Positions 12,701-25,026 of a DNA stretch of 64,000 nucleotides are shown one piece after another. Made by a program: the position numbers and the translations under genes. This DNA comes from Mimachlamys varia (taxonomy: Eukaryota > Mollusca > Bivalvia > Pectinida > Pectinidae): the NCBI GenBank assembly GCA_947623455.1, contig OX392534.1:37453426-37517425 (forward strand). The letters are read 5' to 3'. The notes below the pieces were generated by a model. That model did not search any database and was not told the DNA's origin. It saw only the letters and a list, made by a program, of their open reading frames with translations. Within the stretch, counting starts at the first letter, position 1, and every line of letters starts with the position of its first letter.

Positions 12701-14712
12701 GATCACACTTCTTTCTTTGGTGAAAAAATGTGTTTTTGATGAGAGAGATATTTGAAAGTTCAGGTAGCCCTCCCCGAAAATTCAATGGTATCAAATATTT
12801 TATCTGAATACAGAGAATGACATTTCCATTGTCATGATCGTTACACTTTTTGTAAACATTTTCTTCAGGTTGGAAAGTATGATTTATGTACAGATTATTT
12901 TACACAACCAAAATCTGTTTTATGTAACGTTTCGATGACTAGTATGATATGTACCCTGACCAACTTGTACAAACTTAACACCTGTTGTTTAGAAACGCTT
13001 TGTTGGTCATTAGTCTGATGAAGGTGACAGGGTACATATCATACTAGTCATCGAAACGTCACATAAAACATATTTTGGTTGTATAAAATAATCTTTACAT
13101 AAATGCTGGAGATATCCTTTTTGATGACAGATCTAGATCTAGTTTTCAGTAAACTGTTCAGTCCACACCTTGATAGATACTGTTGAAAGATTTTCTTTGA
13201 GGTGTCACATTTATTGTTTAATATTATTTTACAGATCCCCACACATTACAAAGCAATATCTTGGCAACAGATCAGCAGAATGTAATATACACAGCGACAT
13301 ATCCCCCTAACCAGGTAAGTTTTCTATTAAAGGAACAGTTTAATAATATGTCAGAATGTAATATATACAGAGACATATCCCCCTAACCAGGTAAGTTTTC
13401 TAGTAAAGGGACACTTTATGATATATCAAAATGCAATATACACAGCGACATATTCCCCTTACCAGGTAAGTTTTCTTATAAAGAAACAGTTTATAATATA
13501 TCAGAATGTAATAAACACAGCGACATATCCCCCTAACCAGGTAAGTTTTCTAGTAAAGGAACAGTTTATAATATATCAGAATGTAATATACACAGCGACA
13601 TATCCCCCTAACCAGGTAAGTTTTCTAGTAAAGGAACAGTTTATAATATATCAGAATGTAATATACACAGTGACATATCCCCCTAACCAGGTAAGTTTTC
13701 TTATAAGGAAACAGTTTATAATATATCAGAATGTAATATATACAGCGACATATCCCCCTAACCAAGTAAGTTTTCTAGTAAAGGAACAGTTTATAATATA
13801 TCAGAATGTAATATACACAGCGACATATCCCCCTAACCAGGTAAGTTTTCTAGCAAAGGAACACTTTAATTGCAGGTTCTGCTGTTTTGGGGCAAAAACT
13901 TTATGAAAAAAGAATTTATGTTAGCATCCACTTTTATAGTGGTATTGATATGTTATTAAATTGAAACTTTGCCAAGTTATGATATCAATCTTGCTTTATG
14001 TATTTTGTCATATAAATTTTTGCGATGGGAATTAAACATTATCAGCAAAGCGGGAAAGGCATGACATATAGTTACGCGTAATTCCTGTTTAGTAAAGGAA
14101 CAGTTTATAATAGGTACACAGCAACATATCCAGCTAACTAGGTAAGTTTTCTAATCAAAGAATAGTTTATAGTATATAAGAATGAAATTTACAAAGTATG
14201 TGTATGAATTTATTAAGAATTTGAAATGCATCCCTGTACAAGTCAAACACATAAATGTATCAAGCATTAGAATCAATATGAGAATTGATAGTGTGTTTAT
14301 TAGTACATGTACATGTATTCCATATTCTAGGTATATAGATAATGTTAAAAAGTACTAGTGACTCCTATCACTACTTCTGTCAATATATTTCAGTCTTTTC
14401 TTTTAACTCATTCACTCCTGAAATTTCATAATGGACTATTCCAACCTTTGAATTGTAAGAGGTCAAATGTGTCTTCAGGGATGAATGCTTTAAATTGCTT
14501 ACTTCTATTTGGTTTAGGTGGTTTGATATTTTCATACCGGAACATGTTGAAAGTTTCAAAATTAAGAAAAGGAAAATAATATCCTTGGACTTTCTGGCTA
14601 TGGTTTCCACATAGAGCTGTCAGATTTATGTGCACTGTTGATTACTTAATTCAAAGTATGAAATGTCATCCTCTTTTGTTTTCAGATTTCACAACAGATA
14701 ACCTTTGGATGA
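9706..14712 (+). CDS. NFYB: NF-YB, CCAAT-binding transcription factor subunit beta (8 coding exons)
   Basis: The histone-fold subunit that dimerises with NF-YC and, with NF-YA, binds CCAAT boxes in the nucleus. Coding exons are 9706-9784, 10159-10229, 10482-10547, 11187-11254, 11970-12099, 12440-12512, 13235-13314 and 14686-14712. Phases agree throughout and total 594 nt, giving 197 aa (the vertebrate protein is about 207 aa). The diagnostic histone-fold words are [50 protein letters not shown] and [15 protein letters not shown]. The acidic N-terminal region and the Q-rich tail ([19 protein letters not shown], then ISQQITFG, stop) align with the vertebrate termini. The start is the first ATG after the acceptor at 9695; ten bases of 5' UTR precede it in that exon, and the upstream 5' exon was not found. 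Intron 4 is U12-type. The exon 7 donor is tandemly amplified. Confidence 0.93.
10655..10975. mobile_element. MITE family M1 copy in NF-YB intron 3
   Basis: Inverted arms (ccctggaatatgtac at the left; gtgcaggggttacg ... catccctggagtattgc at the right) and an internal segment related to the 4822-5136 element. Diverged and non-coding. Confidence 0.5.
11255..11969 (+). other. U12-type (minor spliceosome) intron of NF-YB
   Basis: The donor reads GTATCCTTTG, matching the U12 5' splice consensus RTATCCTTT. The branch motif ATCCTTAAC (11952-11960) matches TTCCTTRAC in eight of nine positions and lies only about 10 nt before the acceptor AG (11968-11969). There is no polypyrimidine tract. The neighbouring introns have ordinary U2 donors (GTAAGT, GTCAGG) and pyrimidine-rich acceptors. 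The exons join in frame within [15 protein letters not shown], exactly as the histone fold requires. Confidence 0.85.
12880..13100. repeat. Fold-back element in NF-YB intron 6
   Basis: Arms of about 70 bp. The left arm (from 12890) has tttatgtaacgtttcgatga and ctagtatgatatgtaccctg; the right arm (to about 13091) has their inverse, cagggtacatatcatactag and tcatcgaaacgtcacataaa. The spacer is about 60 bp. The arms are more than 90% identical, so this is a young MITE or inverted duplication. It lies 140 bp upstream of coding exon 7. Confidence 0.8.
13275..13872 (+). repeat. 75-bp tandem array made of the NF-YB exon 7 end and its splice donor
   Basis: Eight units start near 13275, 13352, 13427, 13502, 13577, 13652, 13727 and 13802; the first step is 77 bp and the rest 75 bp. 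Unit 1 is the true 3' end of exon 7 plus the start of intron 7. Every unit repeats the exon-end sequence (acatatccccctaaccag or close variants) followed by GTAAGT, so the intron carries seven extra copies of the donor. The 77-bp step breaks the frame and a stop (TAA inside ccctaa) appears in unit 2, so only donor 1 gives the full protein. Units 3-8 are open in one frame, which explains the 162-residue frame at 13418-13906. A lone decayed unit lies at about 14090-14190. Confidence 0.9.
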
Positions 14713-17700
14713 AGAGGATAAGTTGTTGAGATTTTTAGTGTTCTATCCTTTTCTTCAAACTGTGGGAAAGTGATGTTGTTTTATCCTGATGGGATTATTG
14801 CAATATTAAACTATAGAGTATGTCACTTAAGTGAACTTATTGTCCACTCACATCCTCTTATTTTTGTACGATCAATGACGAGCATCTGAGCCTGCTAATC
14901 CAAAGTTTCTCCAACTGTTCCACTACCCAACATGATTATATGGAGACATTTTGTTTTCTGCTGGGATTGTTCCAGTTTTACCCATTTATTTCGTGGAAAG
15001 GAATTAAACGCGAAGCAAGCTGGATTACAGTGGTCAATAACGCGGCTTAAAACTTACAAGGGCAACTCCTTAATTGACACAGGTCAAGTGAAGTAGGCAG
15101 TAGTTTATAAAACCTGTTATAAGAAGCAGATGACTGTGGATTAGCTGCTTATAAAACTGTGCAGATAATGCAAAACCATGATCAATATTGTGATATCATG
15201 TTACTCTGTAAATGCTTTGTGGAAGGACCATCCCATGTGTATTGTGTAGCAGAACAGCTGGAGCTACCAGATGAGCTATCAAGTAGCCGTACTCATAGTG
15301 CATCCAAATGGAGTTCGTTCTGGGTGTGACTCGCAGACCAGCCATTCTCTCCTGTGTAGAATTACACAAATGTTTTAATAGTTCTGTGAATTCTAGTGTT
15401 ATGTTGAATTATGAACACAAATCCTCACCTAGTAAATTGTGTTGACTTTACAACACTGATGTCAGTATCATGGTAAAGTTTATTTCTCTGACATAGGAAC
15501 ATGCTTGTTATGCATATAACAGAATAAATATTAGTTTATATTTTCTTCAATGATGACAGGTTTTACTTTTAAACACAAGTACAACCAATTATTTCTTTTA
15601 TGTTATTTCGATCAAATTTGTATTGTGTTGCCTTTTATATACCGGTATCTGAAAAAGAAAGTGTGACTTTCTACTATCTATTGTTTGATCTGTTATAACT
15701 AGTTCATACATAAATGTTTTTTAAAGTCTTGAACTAGTTCTTGGTGAATAGCAGTCTTCAAAATTCTTGGGTGCTACTCTTGGTACAGTACATACCTTCT
15801 CCTGACACCTACAGAATATATCATGGCGAAATCGAGCACAGAGTATCAGTTATTTTATTGGTTTCAGGAAAAAAAAAAGTTTCCAATCACGATTAGGGTG
15901 ACACCTGTTATCTTCAAAGATTAATATTACTGTACTCAGCATGTACTCCAACAATGTTATAGGTTTGACAAGGCGAGATATTTTAGACAGGCACCATGTG
16001 ACCGTTGGAAAATCGTATCTGATAGGTAAAACCGACCAGCTGAGCTACCTCTTACATCATAAGAGTATGTTACCCTGCTGCATAATTGTTCTGATAAACT
16101 TCAAATGATCAACAAAGTTGACTTATATATGACATTGTGCTTATGAAGCCGATGATTTTGTCATGATGTATTCCATGAGTGTAGAGAAAATATGAGGACT
16201 AAGACAAGGCATTTGTTTTTGAAGATTATGAAAATCTTGATCTGCAGTTTCATGATAAATGTGTAGGGATAAACAGGATCACCCCTGAGGGGGTGAGATG
16301 GGAGAATCTCACCATGAGGGGAAAGATGTTTTGGTTCATTGAAAACACCAGGCTTTGCTGAGTGTTTGACAACTTATGAATCTTTCCCTGAGGATTGAGA
16401 CTCCCCTATCACACCAACAGGGAGGATCGACCCCAAGGAAGTGAGATTGGGGAACTTCAACATGAGGGGAAAGATGTTTTGGTTCAATGAAAACACCAGG
16501 CTTTGCTGAGTGTTTGACAACTTATGAATCTTTCCCAGAGGATTCTGATTGAGACTCCCCTAACACATCAACAGGGAAGTGATTGATTCTTTTTCTCTTA
16601 CCCTGTTCATTTGTTGTGTTCCATAACTTCCAGATATTACACAATGAAGTGGTACAGGCTAAATTCAGGGTTGATGTGATGTAAAATCATGTTGATAGAT
16701 CGTTGACATGACAAGGATATCTTGCAATGGCAAAAATAGATACGCTTGGCCAGGGTATAAGAATGAGAAATGAATATCTTTACCATGTTGACTGCAGTAT
16801 CAAGTATATATTGGTTACATTAAAATTTCATGTGTTTTCAATTCACTTTTTCATGGTTTACTTCAATCCAGATTCATCACCATCCCATTGAATATTTTTT
16901 CCTTGTAAATTTTCAGTGCTTTGTTGGCTTCTTTCTTTGGCTCTGACTATATGTAGAATATATATATATATGACTCTTGTCAGAAATGATCTGAATTCTC
17001 GAGAATGTTGATAAGAAATACTTTTACCTACATGTAGTTTAAATACACTGTGTGTCAAAGTGTGTTTAAGATTTTTAACTGTGTATGTGCATGTGCCATT
17101 CCTTTATTTATTGACTAGCTAATTATAACTAATTGGCGTTGATGTGGTTGGGTAATCCTTTTCTATAGACAAAATGCATGTTCCATATCACAACCGTGCT
17201 GAATTAGATACATTTTAACTTAGAAAAACTAATGTAAGCAAACTATAATTTTCTGAGACAAAGTAGTTTACAATAAAATGTACAAGTTAATTTGTAAAGA
17301 TAGAATTCTTCATGCCTGAAACAGGTTCTTCCGAATTCAATCCACAACAAATTCAAAACTAAGAAGTGAACTATACAAACAATATATATGTATTTGGAAT
17401 AAAGAAAATTTGCTCAGAATTCCAAAAAGGATAGCCCTGCCTGATAGAATTACAGTTAGATATTTTGTAGAGGTGATATTTTGTAGGGGAAGCATGTTAG
17501 TATTACTGGATACAGTATTAAAAAATATAGCATGTCTCATCATTTTCCTTGAGGATAGAGTTTCATGTTTAAACTGGTAAAAAAACACTTGCTTATATAT
17601 AGTTATGTATTTATATATAATTACTAGTAACTTAAATCTAGATTATTATATATATATACCTGGAATACTTTTTTGCAAGCTGCGTTTAAAGATCAAAAGA

Positions 17701-18310
17701 TATATTTCATGTGAAATTGCCACCAACCCTAAGTACATGTATATTATTGTATATTATAGATTTATGTGGCTGTGACCAAACACATCTATATTTTGATTAG
17801 AACTTTCTCGTTTATGCTTATTATTTCAGTAATCGACTGACCAATCCATTTTTTGTCCCATTGACTTGCTATGGTGTGAATATGCCCTGCATTGTAATAG
17901 AATATATAGATGTAGGTGGTCTCTACAAGGCCATGGACAAATTCTTTTAGGGGCAGTATTATTTGACAATAATTAATAAAAGATGAAATGTGTACCTATT
18001 TTTATTTTCCTGAGGATTACCAATTTTTATTTCCTGTTATGTGTATTTCTGAATTTAGAAAGAGGAAAAAAGTCAATTGTTCTGAAATATTTGGTGCTTT
18101 TACCCAGTAAAGGGACGTGTTTGTACAGATTGTTTCTCATTCTCAATGTTGACCTTCATGTAAAATCATGTAAATAAAATAGCATCACTGTAAATGGGTT
18201 GCATTTTCATTTATATAGTAGTGTTAAACCTGATATTTATGAATATGTTGACAGTATTCTTGAACATGTCTCTGTTTCTCTGATTACCGGTAATTTCCCT
18301 AGTACAGACT
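14713..18310 (+). other. NF-YB 3' UTR and downstream region
   Basis: No further coding exon is visible after the TGA at 14710-14712. AATAAA words occur near 15523 and 18173, but I cannot tell which is used. AT-rich, with short (TA)n runs near 16965 and 17650 and a local duplication at 16277-16580. Confidence 0.4.
16277..16580. repeat. Two-unit direct duplication of about 160 bp
   Basis: A segment containing catgaggggaaagatgtttt, the word accaggctttgctgagtgtt and tgacaacttatgaatctttc occurs twice about 160 bp apart with over 90% identity. Non-coding. Confidence 0.85.
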
Positions 18311-18896
18311 TTTTAGCCCACCATCATCAGATGGTAGGCTATTCATATCACCCTGCGCCCGTGGTCTGTTACCGCTATAACTTGAGAAGTACTGGATGGA
18401 TCTTTCTCATATTTCATATGAAGGTTCCTCTTGGTCTTTAGTTGTGCTGTGTTGATTTTGGGCCTGATTGGAAAAACAAAATGGCTGCCAGACGGGCATG
18501 TTGGATTTTGACAATGAACATTTGTTACTGTTATAACTTTAGAAGTACTTTATGGATCTTTCCCAAATTTCATATGCAGGTTCCCCTTGGTGCGTAGTTG
18601 TGCTGTATTGATTTTGGGACTGATAAAAAAAATGGCTGACAGGTGGCCATTTTGCTGGCCACCAGACGGCCATCTTGTATGTTGACTATGAAAATACAAG
18701 ATGGATTTGGAATTTTGAACTGATCATAAAAACAAAACGAGACCTTTCAACTATTATTAATTTGCAAAGGAAATTCATAGAACTAAGATTAAGTACATAA
18801 ATGAAAGTTAAAATAAGAAGGTAAAAGATCCATCTTTCTAAGAATGAATGAAAAATCATCAATGGTGGGCGCCAAGATCCCTCTGGGATCTTTTGT
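18311..18896 (+). mobile_element. HINE/Helitron-like non-autonomous element
   Basis: The left end is ttttagcccaccatcatcag with a small hairpin (agcccaccat / atggtaggct). The right end has the inverse atggtgggc (18862-18870), then the terminal hairpin aagatccctctgggatcttt (18874-18893). Inside, a segment beginning 'taacttgagaagtactggat' is repeated imperfectly about 155 bp later. The architecture matches the 548-4680 element, but the sequence family is different. Confidence 0.6.
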
Positions 18897-21348
18897 CTCA
18901 AATGGAAACCCTATTATCTGTTTTGTGAAAGGAGTTTTTTTTTTTATACATTATCATTATGTAGTATAATTATTTAACATTGGTTCAAATTCAATGTTAC
19001 ATACAATTGTGTAATCTTAAACGATTGCCCACTCAAACTTAGCTAAAGAAGTAAAAAAAAAAAAAACGTTGACATTGCTGGTGACCTTGACGGGGATACA
19101 TCCTTCCAGAGCTAGACATTTCCATCCATTGAAAAGATCATCCTTTGACCCTGTGTCTGACCTCATTCGAGTTAACGGGTCATATCTGCAGACTGTAGGT
19201 CTTGACTTGTGGATGCTACCGTTAGCACTTGTCAGAAAGACTTAGATCTCAAACACCTAACTTAGTTGTACAATGTACTTGCAATGGGTGATCAATATCT
19301 TCAACATCTTCCGCTGTCCCTGCATGACTGATAAATACACAGACCAATCAAATCGTAATGTGAAGGTTCATCAGAATTGTCGAGCTTTTAAGAACATCCA
19401 TATGTAATTTTTTGAAAACAAATCATATGTTGGAAAGTTAATTTCAGGGCCAGTACAAGCATTGAAATAATTTTTACTTTGTTTTTGTAGTATGGAGAAT
19501 CTGAGCTTATATTTATGAAACTGTTCTCGTGCTTAAGTTCGGAGTGTGCTCAAATTTCGGTCCTTTTTCTGATGATTTACTAATAAAAAATATTTTTATT
19601 TCATGATTTTGAAGAGCTTTACAAAATAATTTAAAAAAAAGAAGTATAACACTAAATATTTTAACCTTATCACATGACTATAGCTTCATACTTGAGCATA
19701 AGAACTGTTTCAGGAATATATGCCTAAGGCGACACTTCTATCATAACAAGAGGACGAAAATAATGCACTTTTACAAATAAGTACATTGAATAGAAGCTGT
19801 TAACAGATCCAGGAAACTATATATGTAGCTGTTCTAGACTGCACACTAACTACAAATCGGTGTGGACCTACCTTTTATTTATACTGGTCCTTTCGTTCAA
19901 TAAGCATCACCTATTAAACAAAGAAGATGTCCCCAACTGTTGACAGGCCACAAGAACAATTACTGTGGCATAGGTGGATCAGAACTGTTTCCATGCTTTG
20001 CGTGTATTCATCTTTCATGACAAGAAGATGTATTTGTATGTCAAGGGCTTGAATCTCTGCCTATACCAAGTACTATGCCATTTGGGGCGAGGTAGGACAC
20101 CTGAGCAAATGCTGGTAGCATGTGTGTGGGCATTTGATGGATCGCGGTCGGTTTTGAAAAATGCCATATTTTTTTATACAAAATTCAGGTATTTGGCTAG
20201 CCCCATCCACCTTTTTTGGATTTTGCACAGCTTTCATAATGTTGACCCTGTAGACAATAGATCCTCGAACTTAATCAAAATCCATTCACAGAATTTTAAT
20301 GGATTATCAAGTTTGTCCCTATTGTGATCCCCTACTTCGTTGTCTTGAATCACTAGCTTAAAATTGTCTCCCCCCACCCCTTATTCGTTCTTGAGTACTC
20401 CTGATGTGTATTTAATATAGGATTGATATTATACGATAAAAGAGTCCCTCAGAAAGTGTTGCTGAGGCAGGACTAGTCCGAAAGGTTCCATCTGATCCAC
20501 TTTAAACTCCAATATTAGTGGACTATGACAGGACTGGTTATCCGTGGAGCAAATCATAACGAGCCCCTACACAAATTCTCGGGTAACTGTCCGGACATAC
20601 AGACACGTGCACGTGAAAATGGAAGTAATCGAATTATTAATTGTTTCATTAGCCTGGTTAACATTATTTTAATCCTTATGAATATATGTTCAAAACTCGA
20701 ATACATTACAATGATATTTTTAATATTTAATTATGAAAATAATACATTCATGAATATTATACAATAATTCCTCGTTTGTTTTAAGTGTTGGTTAATTTAT
20801 ACAGTTGATTTTCCATACAACACGATATTTTTGGCAATTGAAGTTGCATACAGTCTAATTGTAGTGTTTTGTTTTGTTATCACAATAACTTTACAGATAA
20901 AAGTTGCTTTGCTTTCGAGCTTGCACGGTCCAGCAACTTCAACGTGTGGAACATCAATACGTATTCAAATGAATTTCTTCTACAGACAGCCATTGCTTTA
21001 TCTTGCATACATGTAATAGTATTTGTGTTAGAGTTATCTCCCCTAGTTGTCTTCACCCATACTCAGATCTAGTTCATTTGTTTGGTACCTATTAATACGT
21101 GTCAGTTGATAAATAAACGTGTAGTTCAAATAACACTAGTCGAACTCTTCAATTCAGGAAAAGATATTCATTTTGGTAGCAGACATTATTAATAACGCTA
21201 GCTGAAGCACCTAACCCAGAGACGGATAAAGGGTTTATACGGCTCTGCCTAACCCAACCATCACTTAGCTGTGCTGATGTCGGTATAAAAGTAGAAACGA
21301 GAAATGTCTGTCGATGTAATGTTCTAAAGTCAGTGTTAATTTTCTCCG
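18897..21348. other. Unassigned intergenic DNA
   Basis: AT-rich with several short open frames (for example a 117-codon frame at 19974-20327) that lack recognisable domains, start context or splice partners. I see no gene in it. Confidence 0.4.
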
Positions 21349-23064
21349 TTAACCGAGGTTAGAGAAAGCATCAGGTGTCAGCTCTGCGTTATTAGAGTGC
21401 CGTTCTGACACGATGTCGGCGATTTCCGTTTTTCCAAGTTCCTTCAACGCTCTATCCAATTCTTTCACCTTTTCCCGCTCTTTCGCTCCACAGCGCATGC
21501 TCTTCCAGTGCATAAGACATTTGCGTGTTGTTTCTGACCGCAGTGATTCGCTAGCGTCGAGGAGTCCGCATTCAGACGCACCGTTGGCAATATTGACAAT
21601 GTCTGTGTTAGGGACGTTTAGGTACATGGTCAACACAAGTCCATTCAGGTCCTCCTGACCAATCTCCTTGGCCAGAATGGCGAGGCTGCTATCCTTCAGA
21701 ACAGCAGACTCCTTCGTCTTCGTCGCCGTAGCCACTGAAAACGACAAGTATATCACATAAATATGATTTATAATTTCATGATAAACACAATGAAACAATC
21801 GTTACACAATTGCGTACCATTTTACAGTTAATACTACTGCATCGTTTTGTAACTAACATATCCTGGTATTCTTTGCTCTAGGGACCACAGGGACCTGACT
21901 ATTAGTTACAGCTAGTTTGGACCTAAACTAGCGTGTTTATAGTAATATTACACTTTTAGGGGTTTAGATCAATTTTCGATAAACATGCTAACTTTAGTCT
22001 TTATGACCATTGAGTGGGCATTTTTATCGAACCCCCAAAAAAGTGTAAAATTACTCTGTTAACACCCTAGTTTAGGTCCAAAACTAGCTGTAACAAATTC
22101 TCAGGTCCCTGTGGTCTCTAGAGACCATGTTAAATGGTCATAAGCGAGCGATTGTCGAAAGACTAGTAATACTTCTTAATACTTAAGTTCACTAAATACA
22201 CATTTACATAAGACTAGTGTATAGTAATTGACGCAAGACTAGTATACAGGTCTACTGTTGTAAGATTCTACCTTTCTACATCTATTTAAATCTTGTGTAC
22301 AGGTTGTTACCACAGGAGCCCTAGAATTTGACAATGTCCCTGTGCTTGTTACGTATTCTATGACCATCTTTATCCACCAGATATTCATTCACGAAGGTAA
22401 ATCGACTGCTCTGCAAAATTTTGTCATGACTGTACGAATCAACACCGGGACTTGCATAATGAATTGAATAACAATACCGCGGTTAGACCACAATCGAAAA
22501 AAATATTCGGCCCAGTTTGACACTCAAAGCAGAACAAACAGTGTATTGACATCACTAGTTAAATTTAAAGCCCTTCATTAGATATTCCCGTTCAAGTTCA
22601 GCATTGTTTAATTTTGACTTTACTCTGAATCAACATATTTCAAAGGTTATTTTTTTATAGAATATGACACGAGACGAGTGAGCTTTGAAATATTAGATGG
22701 CCCGGCGTCTGTCATCCGTCCGTCCTTCCCGACACACTTCCGAGTGGTATAGTTGACCGCTATTATTGTGCTTGGATATTAAATGCCTACCATTTCAACT
22801 TGATTCAATTTAAGGTCACAAAAAAAGCAAATATACCTGTTAATCATTAACATCCTTAGGCTTATAAAATGTTAATTTGTTTGATATAAACTTATTTGAA
22901 ATACTTTGATATTGATCTAGTTTGAAGTCTTAGGTTAAGAGGTGATCGGTACAGGCCTGATGGACCTTTTTAACCCTTTGTATGCCGATGCTTCGTATTT
23001 TACGATGATAACTGAACGATATCGACTTACTTTTCTTCTTCTTTGGATCTCGGAGGCCCGGCAT
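21349..23064 (-). CDS. Small single-death-domain protein (2 coding exons)
   Basis: A predicted 139-aa intracellular protein made almost entirely of one death domain, a six-helix interaction fold used in apoptosis and innate immune signalling. Coding exon 1 is 23064-23031 (MPGLRDPKKKK, a basic tail) with donor GTAAGT. Coding exon 2 is 21734-21349 after acceptor tttcag; phase-1 joining gives ATG at the junction. Exon 2 shows the death-domain pattern: LAILAKEIGQEDL (helix 1), a middle block VPNTDIVNIA, CLMHWKSMRC with the conserved Trp (helix 5) and ELDRALKELGKTEIADIV (helix 6). There is no second domain (no kinase, TIR or caspase), so it could act as an adaptor or decoy. That role is inference. 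The family is not identified further, and the promoter and poly(A) site were not recognised. Confidence 0.75.
21886..22113. mobile_element. hAT-like MITE, copy 1, in the death-domain gene intron
   Basis: Ends cacagggacctga / tcaggtccctgtg with inverted arms that include ttacagctagtttggaccta and its partner. Nearly palindromic, about 228 bp. Its flanks do not show a clean 8-bp duplication. Confidence 0.75.
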
Positions 23065-24145
23065 TTTGTTTGTTCTTTTATAATAATATGAATGTTGATC
23101 GTCGGTATCGATATATTTACAATGTAGACTATATCTGTCAACAAGAATCTCACACACGCACGTGTGAATGGGGAATGGTCGTTAGAAATAGGACTATTTA
23201 CATCACACACAAAAAATCATTAAAACCGATAATCCAAACTATTTCATTTCCTCTTCTCCACTATGAGGAGAATGACTTTCACATAGATCCCCAGTTAGAA
23301 TGTCATGGATGGGGAATTTGTCCTCTCGGATCCAAATTCACACAATAATTCACGTATTTAATCCATAATACACGGAACAAGTCTTAAACAGGTTGACAGA
23401 ATATTCACTTAACAAATACTAGAATCCGTTTTCTTCAAAAATGTTCAGTACATTCGTCATTACGGGAGAGACTTGGAGATATACGTGGTCCTTGTTGCAC
23501 AGACAACTGTTGATGTATAGTCTCTATCAATACTAACAGTGGGACGCCAAGGCGACCACAGCGAGACAGACGTGTACTCTGTCAGGGCCGGCGTGGTGAT
23601 TGGTCTAATGTAAATACCCGTCTTCAGTATTAATTTAAATGTACATATTTTACGTTAATAACAGAGGAAATGAGTTTATCAGACAGCCATTGATTTTATA
23701 CAATCGTATCGGCAAGCTTTGAGTGAAACAGTGAATGTATGGAACCTTGTGTGTCACAAATAATCTAAGTAATCTCCATCCCTGCGACCAGTCATGATTG
23801 TGGTATAGAACCCGTAGGATTTAAAGATTACTAAAATTCAATCACGAAAAGCTTCAAAGGCATGAGTTTTGAAATCGACTAATTGCGTTATTTAGTTAGA
23901 AAGCTTATAATCCATAATTTTGTCTAGGCTGCTGAAGCGAAACCAATATCTCAACGGTGGATTTATTGATCTTTAAAAGCATGAACAATAAAGAGCATAT
24001 ATATTTATAGTTCGAATGAGATATTTGATTAATTTGTTCACAAGCTATGTCACATTATCTAGTTTAAGTATAAGAAACAGTCATATAATTATGTGTTCCA
24101 ATGGATATGTGGTTTTTGTGTACATGTAATAATTATTGTACCAAG
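23065..24145. other. Upstream region of the death-domain gene; no feature seen
   Basis: This should contain the promoter of the minus-strand death-domain gene. I could not identify a TATA box or a 5' exon. No repeat family recognised. Confidence 0.4.
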
Positions 24146-24391
24146 CACAGGGACCTGAGAATTTGTTACAGCTAGTTTTGGACCTCAAATAGGGTGTTTA
24201 AAGTAATTTTACACATTTGGGGGGTAAAGATCAATTTTCGATAAAAATGCCTCCTCAGTGGTCATAATAGATTTTATGACCATTGACCATTTTTATCGAA
24301 AATTGATCTTAACCCCCCAAATGTGTAAAATTACTCTAAACACCCTATTTTAGGTCCAAAACTAGCTGTAACAAATTCTCAGGTCCCTGTG
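24146..24391. mobile_element. hAT-like MITE, copy 2, with intact 8-bp target duplication
   Basis: 246 bp, almost one long palindrome with ends CACAGGGACCTGAGAATT / AATTCTCAGGTCCCTGTG. It is flanked on both sides by GTACCAAG (24138-24145 and 24392-24399), an 8-bp target-site duplication as made by hAT transposases. No coding capacity. Confidence 0.88.
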
Positions 24392-24399
24392 GTACCAAG

Positions 24400-25026
24400 T
24401 GGAAAACTTTTCAGGTCAGGGTTTGAAAGGTTCAATCCCGTCTCATTCAAAATAGCGATACATTAATAAGCAACATCTAGCAAAAGGTATTTTATAGAGC
24501 TAGGGATGTCCAATGTATTTCTTACTTAATTGCAAAATTGCTTTTCCATCACGAACTGAACGCTGTGGCAGCAGTTGTCAGGTTGTGTAAACATTAAACT
24601 AAATACTGCCGAGTAACTAATTGCAAACATCGCGATCTACGCAAACACAAAATTAAACGGGGACTTCAGTTTTATAAATCAATATAAAAGTCAATAATTA
24701 ATGAATTTCATATACACCGGGAGAAGATATAAATGAAATGCAGTTAGTTATTGCTGAACAATATTAAGAAACATTGGAAACTCGATTAATGAAATTCAAA
24801 TAAAGAGAATGTTCCATAAGGTACACAAAGTCAGCACCAGGACGCCAAAATGGAAGAGAAGACAACACAAGGTGGGGAGGTCAATATATGTAACCAAGTT
24901 TTTAAACTTCCATAACAACAACAAATATAAACTGAATACCGAAATGTCAACACATTTTCGTTCGGCATCAATCTGTATTAACATGGGAGACATTGAAAAA
25001 TGTATGAAATAAAGAAGACCAGGTGT
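24400..25026. other. Unassigned intergenic DNA
   Basis: I see no exon or repeat here beyond short AT-rich tracts. Confidence 0.4.

Noticed and set aside
13418..13906. 162-residue frame of 25-residue repeats
   Set aside because: It is the intronic array derived from NF-YB exon 7. The frame is not joined to the true coding frame because the first repeat step is 77 bp and a stop intervenes.
19974..20327. 117-codon frame
   Set aside because: No domain, no splice partner, composition like the flanks.
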